A stretch of 64,000 bases of DNA from contig DAOUFM010000146.1 in assembly GCA_034429975.1 (NCBI GenBank), positions 124,001-188,000 on the forward strand. The letters run 5' to 3'. The notes under the pieces are model-generated. The model was not told where the DNA came from, made no database searches, and saw only the letters and a program-made list of their open reading frames with translations. This stretch comes from UBA6170 sp034429975 (lineage in GTDB: Bacteria > Chloroflexota > Anaerolineae > Anaerolineales > Anaerolineaceae). The position numbers and the translations under genes were made by a program. Below, piece by piece: positions 33,907 through 42,139 of this stretch; position 1 is the first letter of the stretch; each line of letters opens with the position of its first letter.

Positions 33907-35409
33907 TCAAACTTCAGGGTTCCTCCAGGAACGATTGTCACCTTTAATAAAGAAATCGACCCCAGGAGGCCCCCAGGTTCCTGCTTCATAGACAGGTAAA
34001 TATTTTATCGTCGATTCTTTCCAACCTTCAAGTATTCGGTCAATAAAACTCCATTGTGCGATCACTTCATCAGACCGGGTAAATAAAGTTGCATCACCGT
34101 ACAACACATCTTGTATTAGGCGTATATATGCTTCAGGAATATGAACTTTAAACGATTCTTCATAATTAAAGTTCATTTCCACCGGCGCAATTTGATTTAC
34201 CTGACCTGGAATTTTTGCTCCAAAAGAGAGTGAGACGCCTTCATCTGGTTGAATTTTAATCACCAAAACATTCGGAGCATCGCCTGCCATATTGTGCCAA
34301 TTAAACAAAGATAACGGTATTTGTTTAAATTGAATCACGATTTCAGTCATTCGTTTTGGTAAACACTTTCCTGAACGAAGATAGAAAGGTACCCCAGACC
34401 ATCTCCAGTTATCCACATAAAATCTGGCAGCCAAAAAAGTTTCAGTAATCGAATCACGATTGACGCCAATTTCATCTTTATATCCAACAACTTTTTTTCC
34501 GTCTACATATCCAGATGTATATTGAGCTCGAAATGTGTTTTCTAAGACCTGTTTTGAAGAATACGGCCGTAATGCACGTAAAACTTTCACTTTCTCATCA
34601 CGAACACAGTCTGCTGTAAATGAAACTGGTGTTTCCATAGCTGTCAGAGCCAACAACTGCATTAAGTGATTTTGAAACATATCTCGGATCACACCGGCTG
34701 TTTCATAATAGCCCGCTCTTGTTCCCACCCCAACTGTTTCAGCAACGATGATCTGAACATGATCAATATGTTGCCGGTTCCAAAGTGGTTCAAAAATACC
34801 ATTGGCGAACCTTAAAACCAAAATATTTTGCACGGTTTCTTTTCCCAGGTAATGATCAATTCGGTAAATTTGGTTTTCCTCAAAAGCATTGTGAATCAAA
34901 ACCTCTAGTTCTTTTGCAGTTTCAAGATCTCTTCCATAAGGTTTTTCAACTACTATCCGCGTCCAACCTTTAGAAAAGTGATTCAATTTGTTTTTCTTCA
35001 GCATTTCAATAATTGTTGAGTATTGATCAGGAGGAGCAGCCAGATAAAATAACACATTTTGAATTGATTGTTCTGATAAATACTTCTTAAGTTCTACATA
35101 ACCATTTTCATCAGAAAAAGAAGATTGAACAAATTTAATATTTGAAAATAGAGAGTTAAATATCTCCATATTCATATTGCCATTTAAATAGGTATTGATT
35201 GAATCTGTAAAGGATTCTAATAAATGATTATCATTCCAATCTCTTCTGGCAAAACCAACAATATGGAAGTTCTTTGGGATACGATTAGATAGGAAAAGTT
35301 CATAAATTGCTGGGATCAATTTTCTTTTTGTCAGATCGCCGGTGACACCGAATATAATAAACGCCGTGTTTTCAATATTTTTTGATTTTTTTTGATTCTC
35401 GTTTGTCAT
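33907..35409 (-). CDS. zwf: Glucose-6-phosphate 1-dehydrogenase
   Basis: A 500-residue, full-length Zwf. The NADP-binding motif IFGVTGDLTKRKLIPAIYEL is at residues 18-37, the active-site YRIDHYLGKETVQNIL near 180-195, then EKPYGRD, and FYLRSGKCLPKR near the C-terminal domain. It oxidises glucose 6-phosphate to 6-phosphogluconolactone, opening the oxidative pentose phosphate route and supplying NADPH. It is transcribed divergently from prs, whose product uses ribose 5-phosphate from the same pathway. No gnd or pgl is in the window. Confidence 0.97.
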   Translation of the reverse strand: MTNENQKKSKNIENTAFIIFGVTGDLTKRKLIPAIYELFLSNRIPKNFHIVGFARRDWNDNHLLESFTDSINTYLNGNMNMEIFNSLFSNIKFVQSSFSDENGYVELKKYLSEQSIQNVLFYLAAPPDQYSTIIEMLKKNKLNHFSKGWTRIVVEKPYGRDLETAKELEVLIHNAFEENQIYRIDHYLGKETVQNILVLRFANGIFEPLWNRQHIDHVQIIVAETVGVGTRAGYYETAGVIRDMFQNHLMQLLALTAMETPVSFTADCVRDEKVKVLRALRPYSSKQVLENTFRAQYTSGYVDGKKVVGYKDEIGVNRDSITETFLAARFYVDNWRWSGVPFYLRSGKCLPKRMTEIVIQFKQIPLSLFNWHNMAGDAPNVLVIKIQPDEGVSLSFGAKIPGQVNQIAPVEMNFNYEESFKVHIPEAYIRLIQDVLYGDATLFTRSDEVIAQWSFIDRILEGWKESTIKYLPVYEAGTWGPPGVDFFIKGDNRSWRNPEV

Positions 35410-35497
35410 ATTTTTCCCTGGATGTTATCGAAATTTTTTTTAAATAATATCCTTTATAATCATAAATATACGCCTATTTTATTATAAGGAATATTTT

Positions 35498-36451
35498 ATG
35501 GAGCGCCATCCTTTGCATATATTCTCTGGTTCTGGGTTTCCCGAATTAGCAGCCGAACTTTCCAATAACCTGAAATTAGAGTTAGGAAATGGGAAGACAA
35601 CTTTTTTACCAGATTCTGAAATTCATATTATTATCGATGAAGTTGTAAGAGACCATGATGTCTTCTTCATCCAATCAATCACTCGACCGGTAAATGATAG
35701 AGTTATCGAATTACTTTTATATCTGGATGCATTTCGACGAGCCAGTGCCAATAAAATAAATGTCATTATTCCTTATTTCCCCTATGCTCGGCAGGAAAGA
35801 ATGTCCAGGGGTAGAGAAGCGATCAGCGCAAGAGTCATTGCAAATTTAATCGAGCAACAGGGGGCTTCCAGAGTTGTGTTTATCGATATTCATAATCCTG
35901 CTATTCAGGGATTTTTTAACATTCCAGTTGATCCAATCAGTGCCATTCCTGTGCTTTGCGACCATTTACAAAAGTCTGATTTGTCCAACGCTGTGATTGT
36001 GAGCCCAGATGTCGGGAGGGCAACTTTAGCTGGCAAGTATGCAGAGCGGCTAAAACTACCACTAGCGATTATGCATAAACGCAGAGAAAATTTTTCGTCA
36101 ACGAAAACCACCCATGTTGTGGGTGACGTTATCGGGAAAAGACCTATTATCATAGATGATTTAATTGCAGGAGGAAGTATATTAAAACAAATAGATGCTT
36201 TATATGAACGTGGATTAAATGAGAGGGTATGGTTTTCAATTACACATCCAATTTTATTAGACTCAGCAATAGATATGATCAATAAGGATGAAAGAATTGA
36301 ACGTGTTATTGTCACAAATACATTACCACTTTCACAAAAAGCAAAAGAAAGTGGAAAAATTGAACAAATATCAATTGCCCCGCTTCTGGCTGAAATCATC
36401 AGAAGAATTTATCAGGGTAAAAGTATTCTCAATCAACTAGTTTTGTCTTAA
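35498..36451 (+). CDS. prs: Ribose-phosphate pyrophosphokinase
   Basis: A 317-residue PRPP synthetase. It shows the ATP-binding region DHDVFFIQSITRPVNDR, the metal/ATP loop YFPYARQERMSRGREAISA, FIDIHNPAIQGFFNIPVDP, the catalytic lysine in IMHKRRE, and the PRPP loop PIIIDDLIAGGSIL. It transfers pyrophosphate from ATP to ribose 5-phosphate for nucleotide, His and Trp synthesis. The loop has AGGS where TGGT is usual, a mild departure. An AAGGA site precedes the ATG. degV follows after 24 bases. Confidence 0.93.
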   Translation: MERHPLHIFSGSGFPELAAELSNNLKLELGNGKTTFLPDSEIHIIIDEVVRDHDVFFIQSITRPVNDRVIELLLYLDAFRRASANKINVIIPYFPYARQERMSRGREAISARVIANLIEQQGASRVVFIDIHNPAIQGFFNIPVDPISAIPVLCDHLQKSDLSNAVIVSPDVGRATLAGKYAERLKLPLAIMHKRRENFSSTKTTHVVGDVIGKRPIIIDDLIAGGSILKQIDALYERGLNERVWFSITHPILLDSAIDMINKDERIERVIVTNTLPLSQKAKESGKIEQISIAPLLAEIIRRIYQGKSILNQLVLS

Positions 36452-36475
36452 ATTTCTAATAGAAAGGAAAATTGA

Positions 36476-37315
36476 ATGGTTACTATTTTTGCAGATACGA
36501 CTTCGAGTATTAGTGTCGCAGATGCCAGAACCTTAGGGATTGAATACCTTCCGCAAATAATAATTTTTGGGGACAAATCATACCGCGATGATACAGAGAT
36601 GGATTCCGAAACATTCTTAAAAATGTTGTTATCCTCTTCCTCATTGCCTAAAACAGCAGCTCCCCCTCCCAGCATGTATAATCCGCTTTTTGAAAAACAT
36701 CTTGCCGCTGGAGAATCTATCATTGTTCTAACACCATCCTTGAAAGTCAGCGGTACTTTTCGGAGTGCCGAGGTAGCTGCCCAGGATTTTCCAAATGCCG
36801 ATATCCGCGTGATTGATACCTTAAGTATTGGAGCATCATTTGCCTCTATGGTGAAAATAGCAGTTCAACTCGCGAACAACGGTCGTTCGAGTGATGAAAT
36901 TATTCAAAATATTGAAGATTTAAAGAAACGTGAAAGAAATCTATTTGTTGTTGATACATTGGAATTTCTATACAAAGGTGGACGAATTGGCGGGGCAAAA
37001 ATGTTAATTGGCAGCCTTTTACAAGTAAAACCATTATTAGCCTTAAAAAACGGACAGGTTGAACCAATAGAAAGCCAAAGAACCTCAAAAAAAGCAATTG
37101 CCCGGTTGAAAGAAATTGTGATTGCCGATTGCACTGAAAATGGCTGCTCTTATCTTTATGTGCAACATGGCGCAGCCGAAAAAGAAGCTAATTTTCTTGC
37201 TGAAGATCTTAAGAACTCACTCAATGTACCTCAAATTGAAATTTATAATTTACCACCTGCCTTTTTAACTCATTCTGGCCCCGGCGTTTTGGGAGTAAGT
37301 TATTTTATAGATTAA
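36476..37315 (+). CDS. DegV family fatty-acid-binding protein
   Basis: A 279-residue DegV protein. It starts VTIFADTTSSISVADARTLG with the conserved fatty-acid contact TSS. It then has TAAPPPSMYNPLF, PSLKVSGTFRSAEVAA, FVVDTLEFLYKGGRIGGAK, LLQVKPLLALKNGQVEP and HSGPGVLGVSYF. DegV (FakB-like) proteins bind a fatty acid and present it to a kinase that makes acyl phosphate for phospholipid synthesis. No fakA kinase gene is in the window. The gene is likely in an operon with prs and the pseudouridine synthase that follows directly. Confidence 0.94.
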   Translation: MVTIFADTTSSISVADARTLGIEYLPQIIIFGDKSYRDDTEMDSETFLKMLLSSSSLPKTAAPPPSMYNPLFEKHLAAGESIIVLTPSLKVSGTFRSAEVAAQDFPNADIRVIDTLSIGASFASMVKIAVQLANNGRSSDEIIQNIEDLKKRERNLFVVDTLEFLYKGGRIGGAKMLIGSLLQVKPLLALKNGQVEPIESQRTSKKAIARLKEIVIADCTENGCSYLYVQHGAAEKEANFLAEDLKNSLNVPQIEIYNLPPAFLTHSGPGVLGVSYFID

Positions 37316-38008
37316 TTGTCGTTTTTTTATCCGTTTTTGATGGTATCAATCTCCGATTCAATAATTTATCAAGATACTTCTATAATTGCGCTTAATAAAC
37401 CTGCGGGCTTATTAACGATTACTGATGGTTATGTTAAAGAAAAAGAGAACTTATATCAATTTTTAAAAAAGGAGTTTAGAGAGGTTTTCGTTGTTCATCG
37501 TCTTGATAAAGAAACAAGTGGGGTAATAATTTTTGCTTTTACACAAAAAGCACATAAATTTCTAAATATTCAGTTTCAAAATCGAATGATTATGAAAAAA
37601 TATGTTGCCATCACCCACAATATCCCAAACTGGGATGAATATGAAGCAAAATTATCATTAAAAATAAACGGTGATCGCAAACATCGGACAATTGTTTCGC
37701 AAAGTGGCAAATCGTCTTTTACTTTTTTTAAAAGAGGTGATATTGATCTTTCTAAAAATATAAGTATGGTTTATGCGTTTCCAAAATCTGGCTATACGCA
37801 TCAAATAAGAGCGCATCTATCTTATCTTGGGCATCCAATTTTGGGCGATTCTCTTTATAACAAGTATTTAAATTCTCAACAATTGATCCTAAACCAGAAC
37901 CAATCAAGAATCATGTTGCATGCAGAATCAATCGAATTTATTCATCCCGAATTAGAAGAAAAAATGATTTTAAGTGTCCCAATTCCGTTCTTATTAAATA
38001 AATTTTAA
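37316..38008 (+). CDS. RluA-family pseudouridine synthase
   Basis: A protein of up to 230 residues. It shows IIALNKPAGLLTITDG, the catalytic HRLDKETSGVIIFA with its Asp, and GYTHQIRAHLSYLGHPILGDSLY near 165-190. It isomerises uridine to pseudouridine in rRNA or tRNA. No N-terminal S4 domain is present, so this is a short RluA-type enzyme. The start is uncertain: TTG at 37316, immediately after the degV stop, or ATG at 37340. It ends just before a strong terminator. Confidence 0.88.
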   Translation: MSFFYPFLMVSISDSIIYQDTSIIALNKPAGLLTITDGYVKEKENLYQFLKKEFREVFVVHRLDKETSGVIIFAFTQKAHKFLNIQFQNRMIMKKYVAITHNIPNWDEYEAKLSLKINGDRKHRTIVSQSGKSSFTFFKRGDIDLSKNISMVYAFPKSGYTHQIRAHLSYLGHPILGDSLYNKYLNSQQLILNQNQSRIMLHAESIEFIHPELEEKMILSVPIPFLLNKF

Positions 38009-38014
38009 AAATAA

Positions 38015-38046
38015 ACGGAGAGGTTTTCTGCCCTCTCCGTTTTTTT
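38015..38046 (+). terminator. Rho-independent terminator after the prs-degV-rluA unit
   Basis: ACGGAGAGG at 38015-38023 pairs with CCTCTCCGT at 38032-38040 across an 8-base loop, followed by six or more T. It lies between convergent genes. Confidence 0.92.
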
Positions 38047-38062
38047 ATTTTCTTTTTATTTA

Positions 38063-40363
38063 TTAAAGGTTATGTTTCGTTTCAACCGGTTTTTTACTTT
38101 GTAAAAATGCCCAGGCTACAACGACAAAAAGAAGAATTACGATGATCCAACCAATGGCACCTAAATTCTGATATTTTACAATAACAGGAGCGGCTAAAAG
38201 ACTGACCAGATTCACAACCTTAATCATGGGATTTAAGGCTGGTCCTGCAGTATCTTTCAAAGGATCACCCACTGTATCTCCAACTACACCAGCTTTATGT
38301 CTCTCCGATCCCTTACCAGTGTTGGCTGCAAGATCTCTTGGTTCATCTTCGATGGCTTTCTTTGCATTATCCCAGGCTCCGCCAGAGTTGGAAAGGAATA
38401 CTGCCAATAATTGTCCACTTAAAATAACTCCTGCAAGAAAACCGCCAAGTGCTTCAACTTGTAAAACCAGTCCAACGATCAGTGGAATAACAACTGCCAG
38501 GATAGCAATCGGGACTAATTCTTTTTGAGCCGATTCTGTAGAAATTCCCACAACTCTTGCATAATCCGGTTTAACAGTTCCCTCTAATACACCTTTTATT
38601 CTGAACTGTCGACGAACTTCATCAACAACTTGGCTAGCAGCCCGACTCACCGCGCGGATATTTAGAGAAGCAAATAACCAGGGTAAAGCTCCACCAAGCA
38701 ATAATCCAACAAATACATTCGTTTCTGAAATACGAATAGAGTTTAATACCGGGAGGCTAAGTTGTTCCTGAACACGAGAAACATCATTCATATAGGATGC
38801 AAAAAGGCTTACTGCCGCAATAACCGCCGAAGCGATAGCTAAACCTTTTGTAATTGCCTTTGTTGTATTCCCGACAGCATCCAAATCAGCCATGATTTGT
38901 CTGGCATCCTTTGTTTCTTTATCTTCCATCCCATGCCAGGCCATTTCTCCAATGCCATTGGCATTATCAGAAATTGGACCAAATGAATCCATTGCAACAT
39001 TATTACCGGTCAGACTTAACATTCCAATACCAATCAAAGAAACCGCATACATAACATAGATAGGTGGTTCACCATGGAATAATAAAAGGGCAAAGATAAA
39101 ACTGATAGAAATAACAAGCAATGCCCAGACACTCGACTCCATTCCAACGGATAAACCGGATAAAATCAATGTCGCACTACCGGTATCAGAAGATTTAACA
39201 ATTTCTTTTACAGGCGGTTTCTTAGTTGATGTGAAGTAAGATGTCAGTGGATTGAATGTTACTGCTAAACCTACACCAATTAATATCAATACAGCCAGTC
39301 TCCAATCATGCGCATAAAAAATCGCAACGATAAAAGTCCAGAGCACTGTATTGATACTGGACATTTCGTAAGAACGGAACATTGCTTCCTCTGAATCCTC
39401 AGCTTTTAAGAATTTGATGGGTATTTTTAACCACAACGGAACTGCAAATGTTCCCAGAATCGAACTAGCAACACCAACGGCTCGAATGATTAATGGGAAT
39501 ACGATCCACTTAAGATCACCAGTCATCGCTACAAGCACGATTCCCAGGATTAATGAAGAAACAATCGTTACTTCGTAACTCTCAAAAATGTCAGCAGCCA
39601 TTCCAGCACAATCACCAACATTGTCTCCGACCAAGTCGGCAATGACAGCCGCGTTTCGCGGGTCATCCTCAGGAATATCTTGCTCTACTTTTCCAACCAG
39701 ATCTGCGCCAACATCTGCCGCTTTCGTGTAAATTCCACCACCAACCCGCATAAACAAGGCTACCAACGTTCCGCCAAATCCAAATCCTAATAAGGCATCT
39801 GGTGCAGCTTTACCGAAAACAACAAAAATTAATGTTCCACCTAGCAAACCTAAGCCATCTGTTAACATTCCTGTAAAGGTCCCAGAGTAATAAGCAACAG
39901 ATAGGGCTTCTTTTAGGCTTGTCCTCGATGCGGAAGCTGCCCGTACTGAGGCTTGAATAGCCATTCGCATGCCCATTTGTCCAACAATAATAGAAAATGA
40001 AGCGCCAATAATAAAAGCAATTGATCGTCCAATGGCGATAATTAAAACAACATTTTTTCCTGCAAACTCTTCCAATGCTTCAGGACTGGGAGGGACTACA
40101 TAAACACTAAAGAATAAAACAACAGTTAAAATCACAATTGAAGCAACAATTGTCTTTAATTGACGGTTCAAATAACTATCCGCCCCAACACGAATAGCAT
40201 TCCAAACTTCTTGCATTTTCTCAGTACCCTTGTCTTTTTTTAAGACATGTTTTCTAAGCAAATATGCATATACAAGGCTAAAAATTGCTACAACAATAAT
40301 TCCAAGCACAGCTATTTGTTCGAACCCATTTAAACCATGCCTGGCAAGTCCAAGAATATTCAT
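38063..40363 (-). CDS. hppA: K+-independent membrane H+-translocating pyrophosphatase
   Basis: A 766-residue integral membrane pyrophosphatase with about 16 helices. The substrate site reads KAADVGADLVGKVEQDIPED, NVGDNVGDCAGMAADIFES-like VGDNVGDCAGMAADIFES, and GDTVGDPLKDTAGPALNP. In the cation-specificity motif GNTTKAITKG, Lys502 and Thr505 mark the K+-independent H+-pumping class (K+-dependent forms have Ala). It couples PPi hydrolysis to proton export. GGAGGAGAG precedes the ATG. It is divergent from rpoD and shares its 435-base upstream region. Confidence 0.96.
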   Translation of the reverse strand: MNILGLARHGLNGFEQIAVLGIIVVAIFSLVYAYLLRKHVLKKDKGTEKMQEVWNAIRVGADSYLNRQLKTIVASIVILTVVLFFSVYVVPPSPEALEEFAGKNVVLIIAIGRSIAFIIGASFSIIVGQMGMRMAIQASVRAASASRTSLKEALSVAYYSGTFTGMLTDGLGLLGGTLIFVVFGKAAPDALLGFGFGGTLVALFMRVGGGIYTKAADVGADLVGKVEQDIPEDDPRNAAVIADLVGDNVGDCAGMAADIFESYEVTIVSSLILGIVLVAMTGDLKWIVFPLIIRAVGVASSILGTFAVPLWLKIPIKFLKAEDSEEAMFRSYEMSSINTVLWTFIVAIFYAHDWRLAVLILIGVGLAVTFNPLTSYFTSTKKPPVKEIVKSSDTGSATLILSGLSVGMESSVWALLVISISFIFALLLFHGEPPIYVMYAVSLIGIGMLSLTGNNVAMDSFGPISDNANGIGEMAWHGMEDKETKDARQIMADLDAVGNTTKAITKGLAIASAVIAAVSLFASYMNDVSRVQEQLSLPVLNSIRISETNVFVGLLLGGALPWLFASLNIRAVSRAASQVVDEVRRQFRIKGVLEGTVKPDYARVVGISTESAQKELVPIAILAVVIPLIVGLVLQVEALGGFLAGVILSGQLLAVFLSNSGGAWDNAKKAIEDEPRDLAANTGKGSERHKAGVVGDTVGDPLKDTAGPALNPMIKVVNLVSLLAAPVIVKYQNLGAIGWIIVILLFVVVAWAFLQSKKPVETKHNL

Positions 40364-40462
40364 CTCTCCTCCTGAAGGATTTTATTTTTTAAACGGACAA
40401 TATATTTTTTGGAAATTTCCCCAAAAATGTTATTTTAATACGGTTATTTTTTCTGTCAATAC

Positions 40463-40496
40463 AAATATCGATAATATTTCAAATTGATCGATATTT
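40463..40496. repeat. Inverted repeat upstream of a candidate small RNA
   Basis: AAATATCGAT and ATCGATATTT form a perfect 10-base inverted repeat with a 14-base spacer, followed by a T run on the plus strand. The right half covers the -35 position of the TATAAT at 40511-40516. It could be an operator or an AT-rich terminator. Confidence 0.55.
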
Positions 40497-40510
40497 TTTT
40501 ATTTTTGATA

Positions 40511-40667
40511 TATAATAAGCCGATTTTTAAAAAATCTTATAGAATTTTAATTTATTTGTGAGAGAATAAGAAAGAACGTTTATCGTCTTCATTTTTTTGT
40601 GGTTTGTAATTTTGGAAAACAATGGAAAACTAACAATTACCGAGCGGGTTTTTCCGCTCGTTTTATT
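40511..40667 (+). ncRNA. Candidate small RNA between hppA and rpoD
   Basis: The 435-base gap 40364-40798 contains no ORF. On the plus strand a perfect TATAAT (40511-40516) is followed 125 bases later by an intrinsic terminator, CGAGCGG/CCGCTCG (40641-40660) plus TTTTATT. No plus-strand gene lies upstream that this terminator could serve, and rpoD has its own promoter downstream. A transcript of about 140 nt is implied. It does not match tmRNA, SRP or RNase P RNA as far as I can see. An attenuated rpoD leader is the alternative. Confidence 0.45.
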
Positions 40668-40696
40668 GAACGAAGATAATTGAACAACAAAAACTA

Positions 40697-40725
40697 TTGA
40701 ATTTTATACTGAAAAAGTGTATGCT
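40697..40725 (+). promoter_or_regulatory. Likely rpoD promoter
   Basis: TTGAAT at 40697-40702, a 17-base spacer and TATGCT at 40720-40725. It lies after the terminator-like hairpin at 40641-40667 and about 73 bases before the rpoD start. Confidence 0.55.
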
Positions 40726-40798
40726 GAAGATTACGAAATGAAGAATTAGCAAAAGTGAAGACTTTTGTATTTAATATTTTGAGGTAAGAATCAATAAT

Positions 40799-42031
40799 AT
40801 GGATAATTTCCTGAACGTGGTAGATGATGACAATGAAGAAATAAATGAATATCCGGCAATCGCCAGATTAATTGAGCTCGGTCGCCAAAAATCATATGTC
40901 ACAATTGATGATATTTTACATTTTTTCCCAGACGCCGAACAAGATGTCGAGCAACTAGAAGAGGCTTTTGCTGCATTAATGAGTGCAGGAATCCCTTACA
41001 TTGAAGACGAAACTCCTTTGGATGGACCAGCAGAAGATGATTTAGAACTGGATATCGATGAAAAAGATCTGGACGAAGATGAAGAAGCCACTAAATTAAT
41101 TTTTGATGATCTGGAAAACATCGATACTGATGATACGATTGGCCTTTACCTAAAGGAGGTTAGTCGAGTCCCCTTATTGACTGCTGAAGAAGAAGTTGAG
41201 TTGGCTCAAAGGATTGAACGGGGTAGAATAGCGCGCGAGGAATTAGCCAAAGGGAACACTAAAGATGACCGCCGGATTGAATTACGAAAATTAATTGAAG
41301 ATGGTTGGGATGGTCGTGAACATTTGATTACAGCAAATTCACGGCTCGTAATAAGTGTTGCAAAAAAGTATATGGGGCGAGGTGTTCCATTTTTGGATTT
41401 AATTCAGGAAGGAAACATTGGGTTAATTCGAGCTACTAAAAAATTTGATTATCGGCGTGGACATAAATTTTCAACTTATGCTACCTGGTGGATTAGACAA
41501 GCAGTAACCAGAGCAATTGCCGATCAAGGACGGACTATTCGCGTTCCGGTTCATATGGGTGATCAAATCAATAAGTTACTTCGAATTCAACATCAATTAA
41601 CGCAAAGATTGGGGCGTGAACCAACTGTGGAAGAATTGGCAGAAGCCCTTGATGTTCCTCCAAAAAAAGTTGAAAACATGATTCAGGTTGCCCGTAGACC
41701 ACTTTCTTTAGAGACCCCAACCGATGATGAAGAAGATTCTGTTCTTGGAGATTTTATTGAAGATGATGAAGCGCCAGCACCAGACGAAACCGCTACTTAT
41801 AATCTTTTGAGACAGCATTTGGAAGAGGTTTTAAATGGATTGCCCCCAAGAGAAGTTAGAATCCTTCAGCTGAGGTATGGTTTATTAGACGGTCAAGCTT
41901 ACACCTTAGAAGAGGTTGGACGGAAGATGGGAGTAACACGCGAACGGGTTAGACAAATCGAAGCTCAAGCATTAAGTCGTTTGCGACATCCAGTGATTCG
42001 AAGAAAATTGCGTGATTACCTGGGAGAATAA
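40799..42031 (+). CDS. rpoD: Principal RNA polymerase sigma factor (RpoD/SigA)
   Basis: A 410-residue group 1 type sigma factor. An acidic N-terminal region (to about 115) precedes region 1.2 (DTIGLYLKEVSRVPLLTAEE). Region 2 reads RLVISVAKKYMGRGVPFLDL, then FDYRRGHKFSTYATWWIRQA; region 3 is at about 240-310. Region 4 (EVLNGLPPREVRILQLRYGL and TLEEVGRKMGVTRERVRQIE) binds the -35 box. It directs transcription from housekeeping promoters. Region 1.1 is short. AGGTAAG precedes the ATG. Confidence 0.95.
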   Translation: MDNFLNVVDDDNEEINEYPAIARLIELGRQKSYVTIDDILHFFPDAEQDVEQLEEAFAALMSAGIPYIEDETPLDGPAEDDLELDIDEKDLDEDEEATKLIFDDLENIDTDDTIGLYLKEVSRVPLLTAEEEVELAQRIERGRIAREELAKGNTKDDRRIELRKLIEDGWDGREHLITANSRLVISVAKKYMGRGVPFLDLIQEGNIGLIRATKKFDYRRGHKFSTYATWWIRQAVTRAIADQGRTIRVPVHMGDQINKLLRIQHQLTQRLGREPTVEELAEALDVPPKKVENMIQVARRPLSLETPTDDEEDSVLGDFIEDDEAPAPDETATYNLLRQHLEEVLNGLPPREVRILQLRYGLLDGQAYTLEEVGRKMGVTRERVRQIEAQALSRLRHPVIRRKLRDYLGE

Positions 42032-42093
42032 TATTTGCGGTTTTATGATTATTTTCCCTCTTCAATAAAAATTAAATCTTTCTTCTTATGCAC

Positions 42094-42121
42094 TTGCTGG
42101 TTAAAAGAAGATGCGTAATAC
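42094..42121 (+). promoter_or_regulatory. Putative promoter of the TPR-ndk unit
   Basis: TTGCTG at 42094-42099, a 16-base spacer and TAATAC at 42116-42121, 18 bases before the ATG of the TPR gene, which also has a strong GGGGAGG site. Confidence 0.45.
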
Positions 42122-42139
42122 TATTTCGGGGAGGTATTT

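Noticed and set aside
35905..36399. 164-residue antisense ORF across prs
   Set aside because: It lies entirely inside the well-supported prs gene, has no ribosome site and shows no domain motifs.
36904..37134. Antisense ORFs in degV
   Set aside because: They are wholly contained in degV, whose DegV motifs are continuous across the region.
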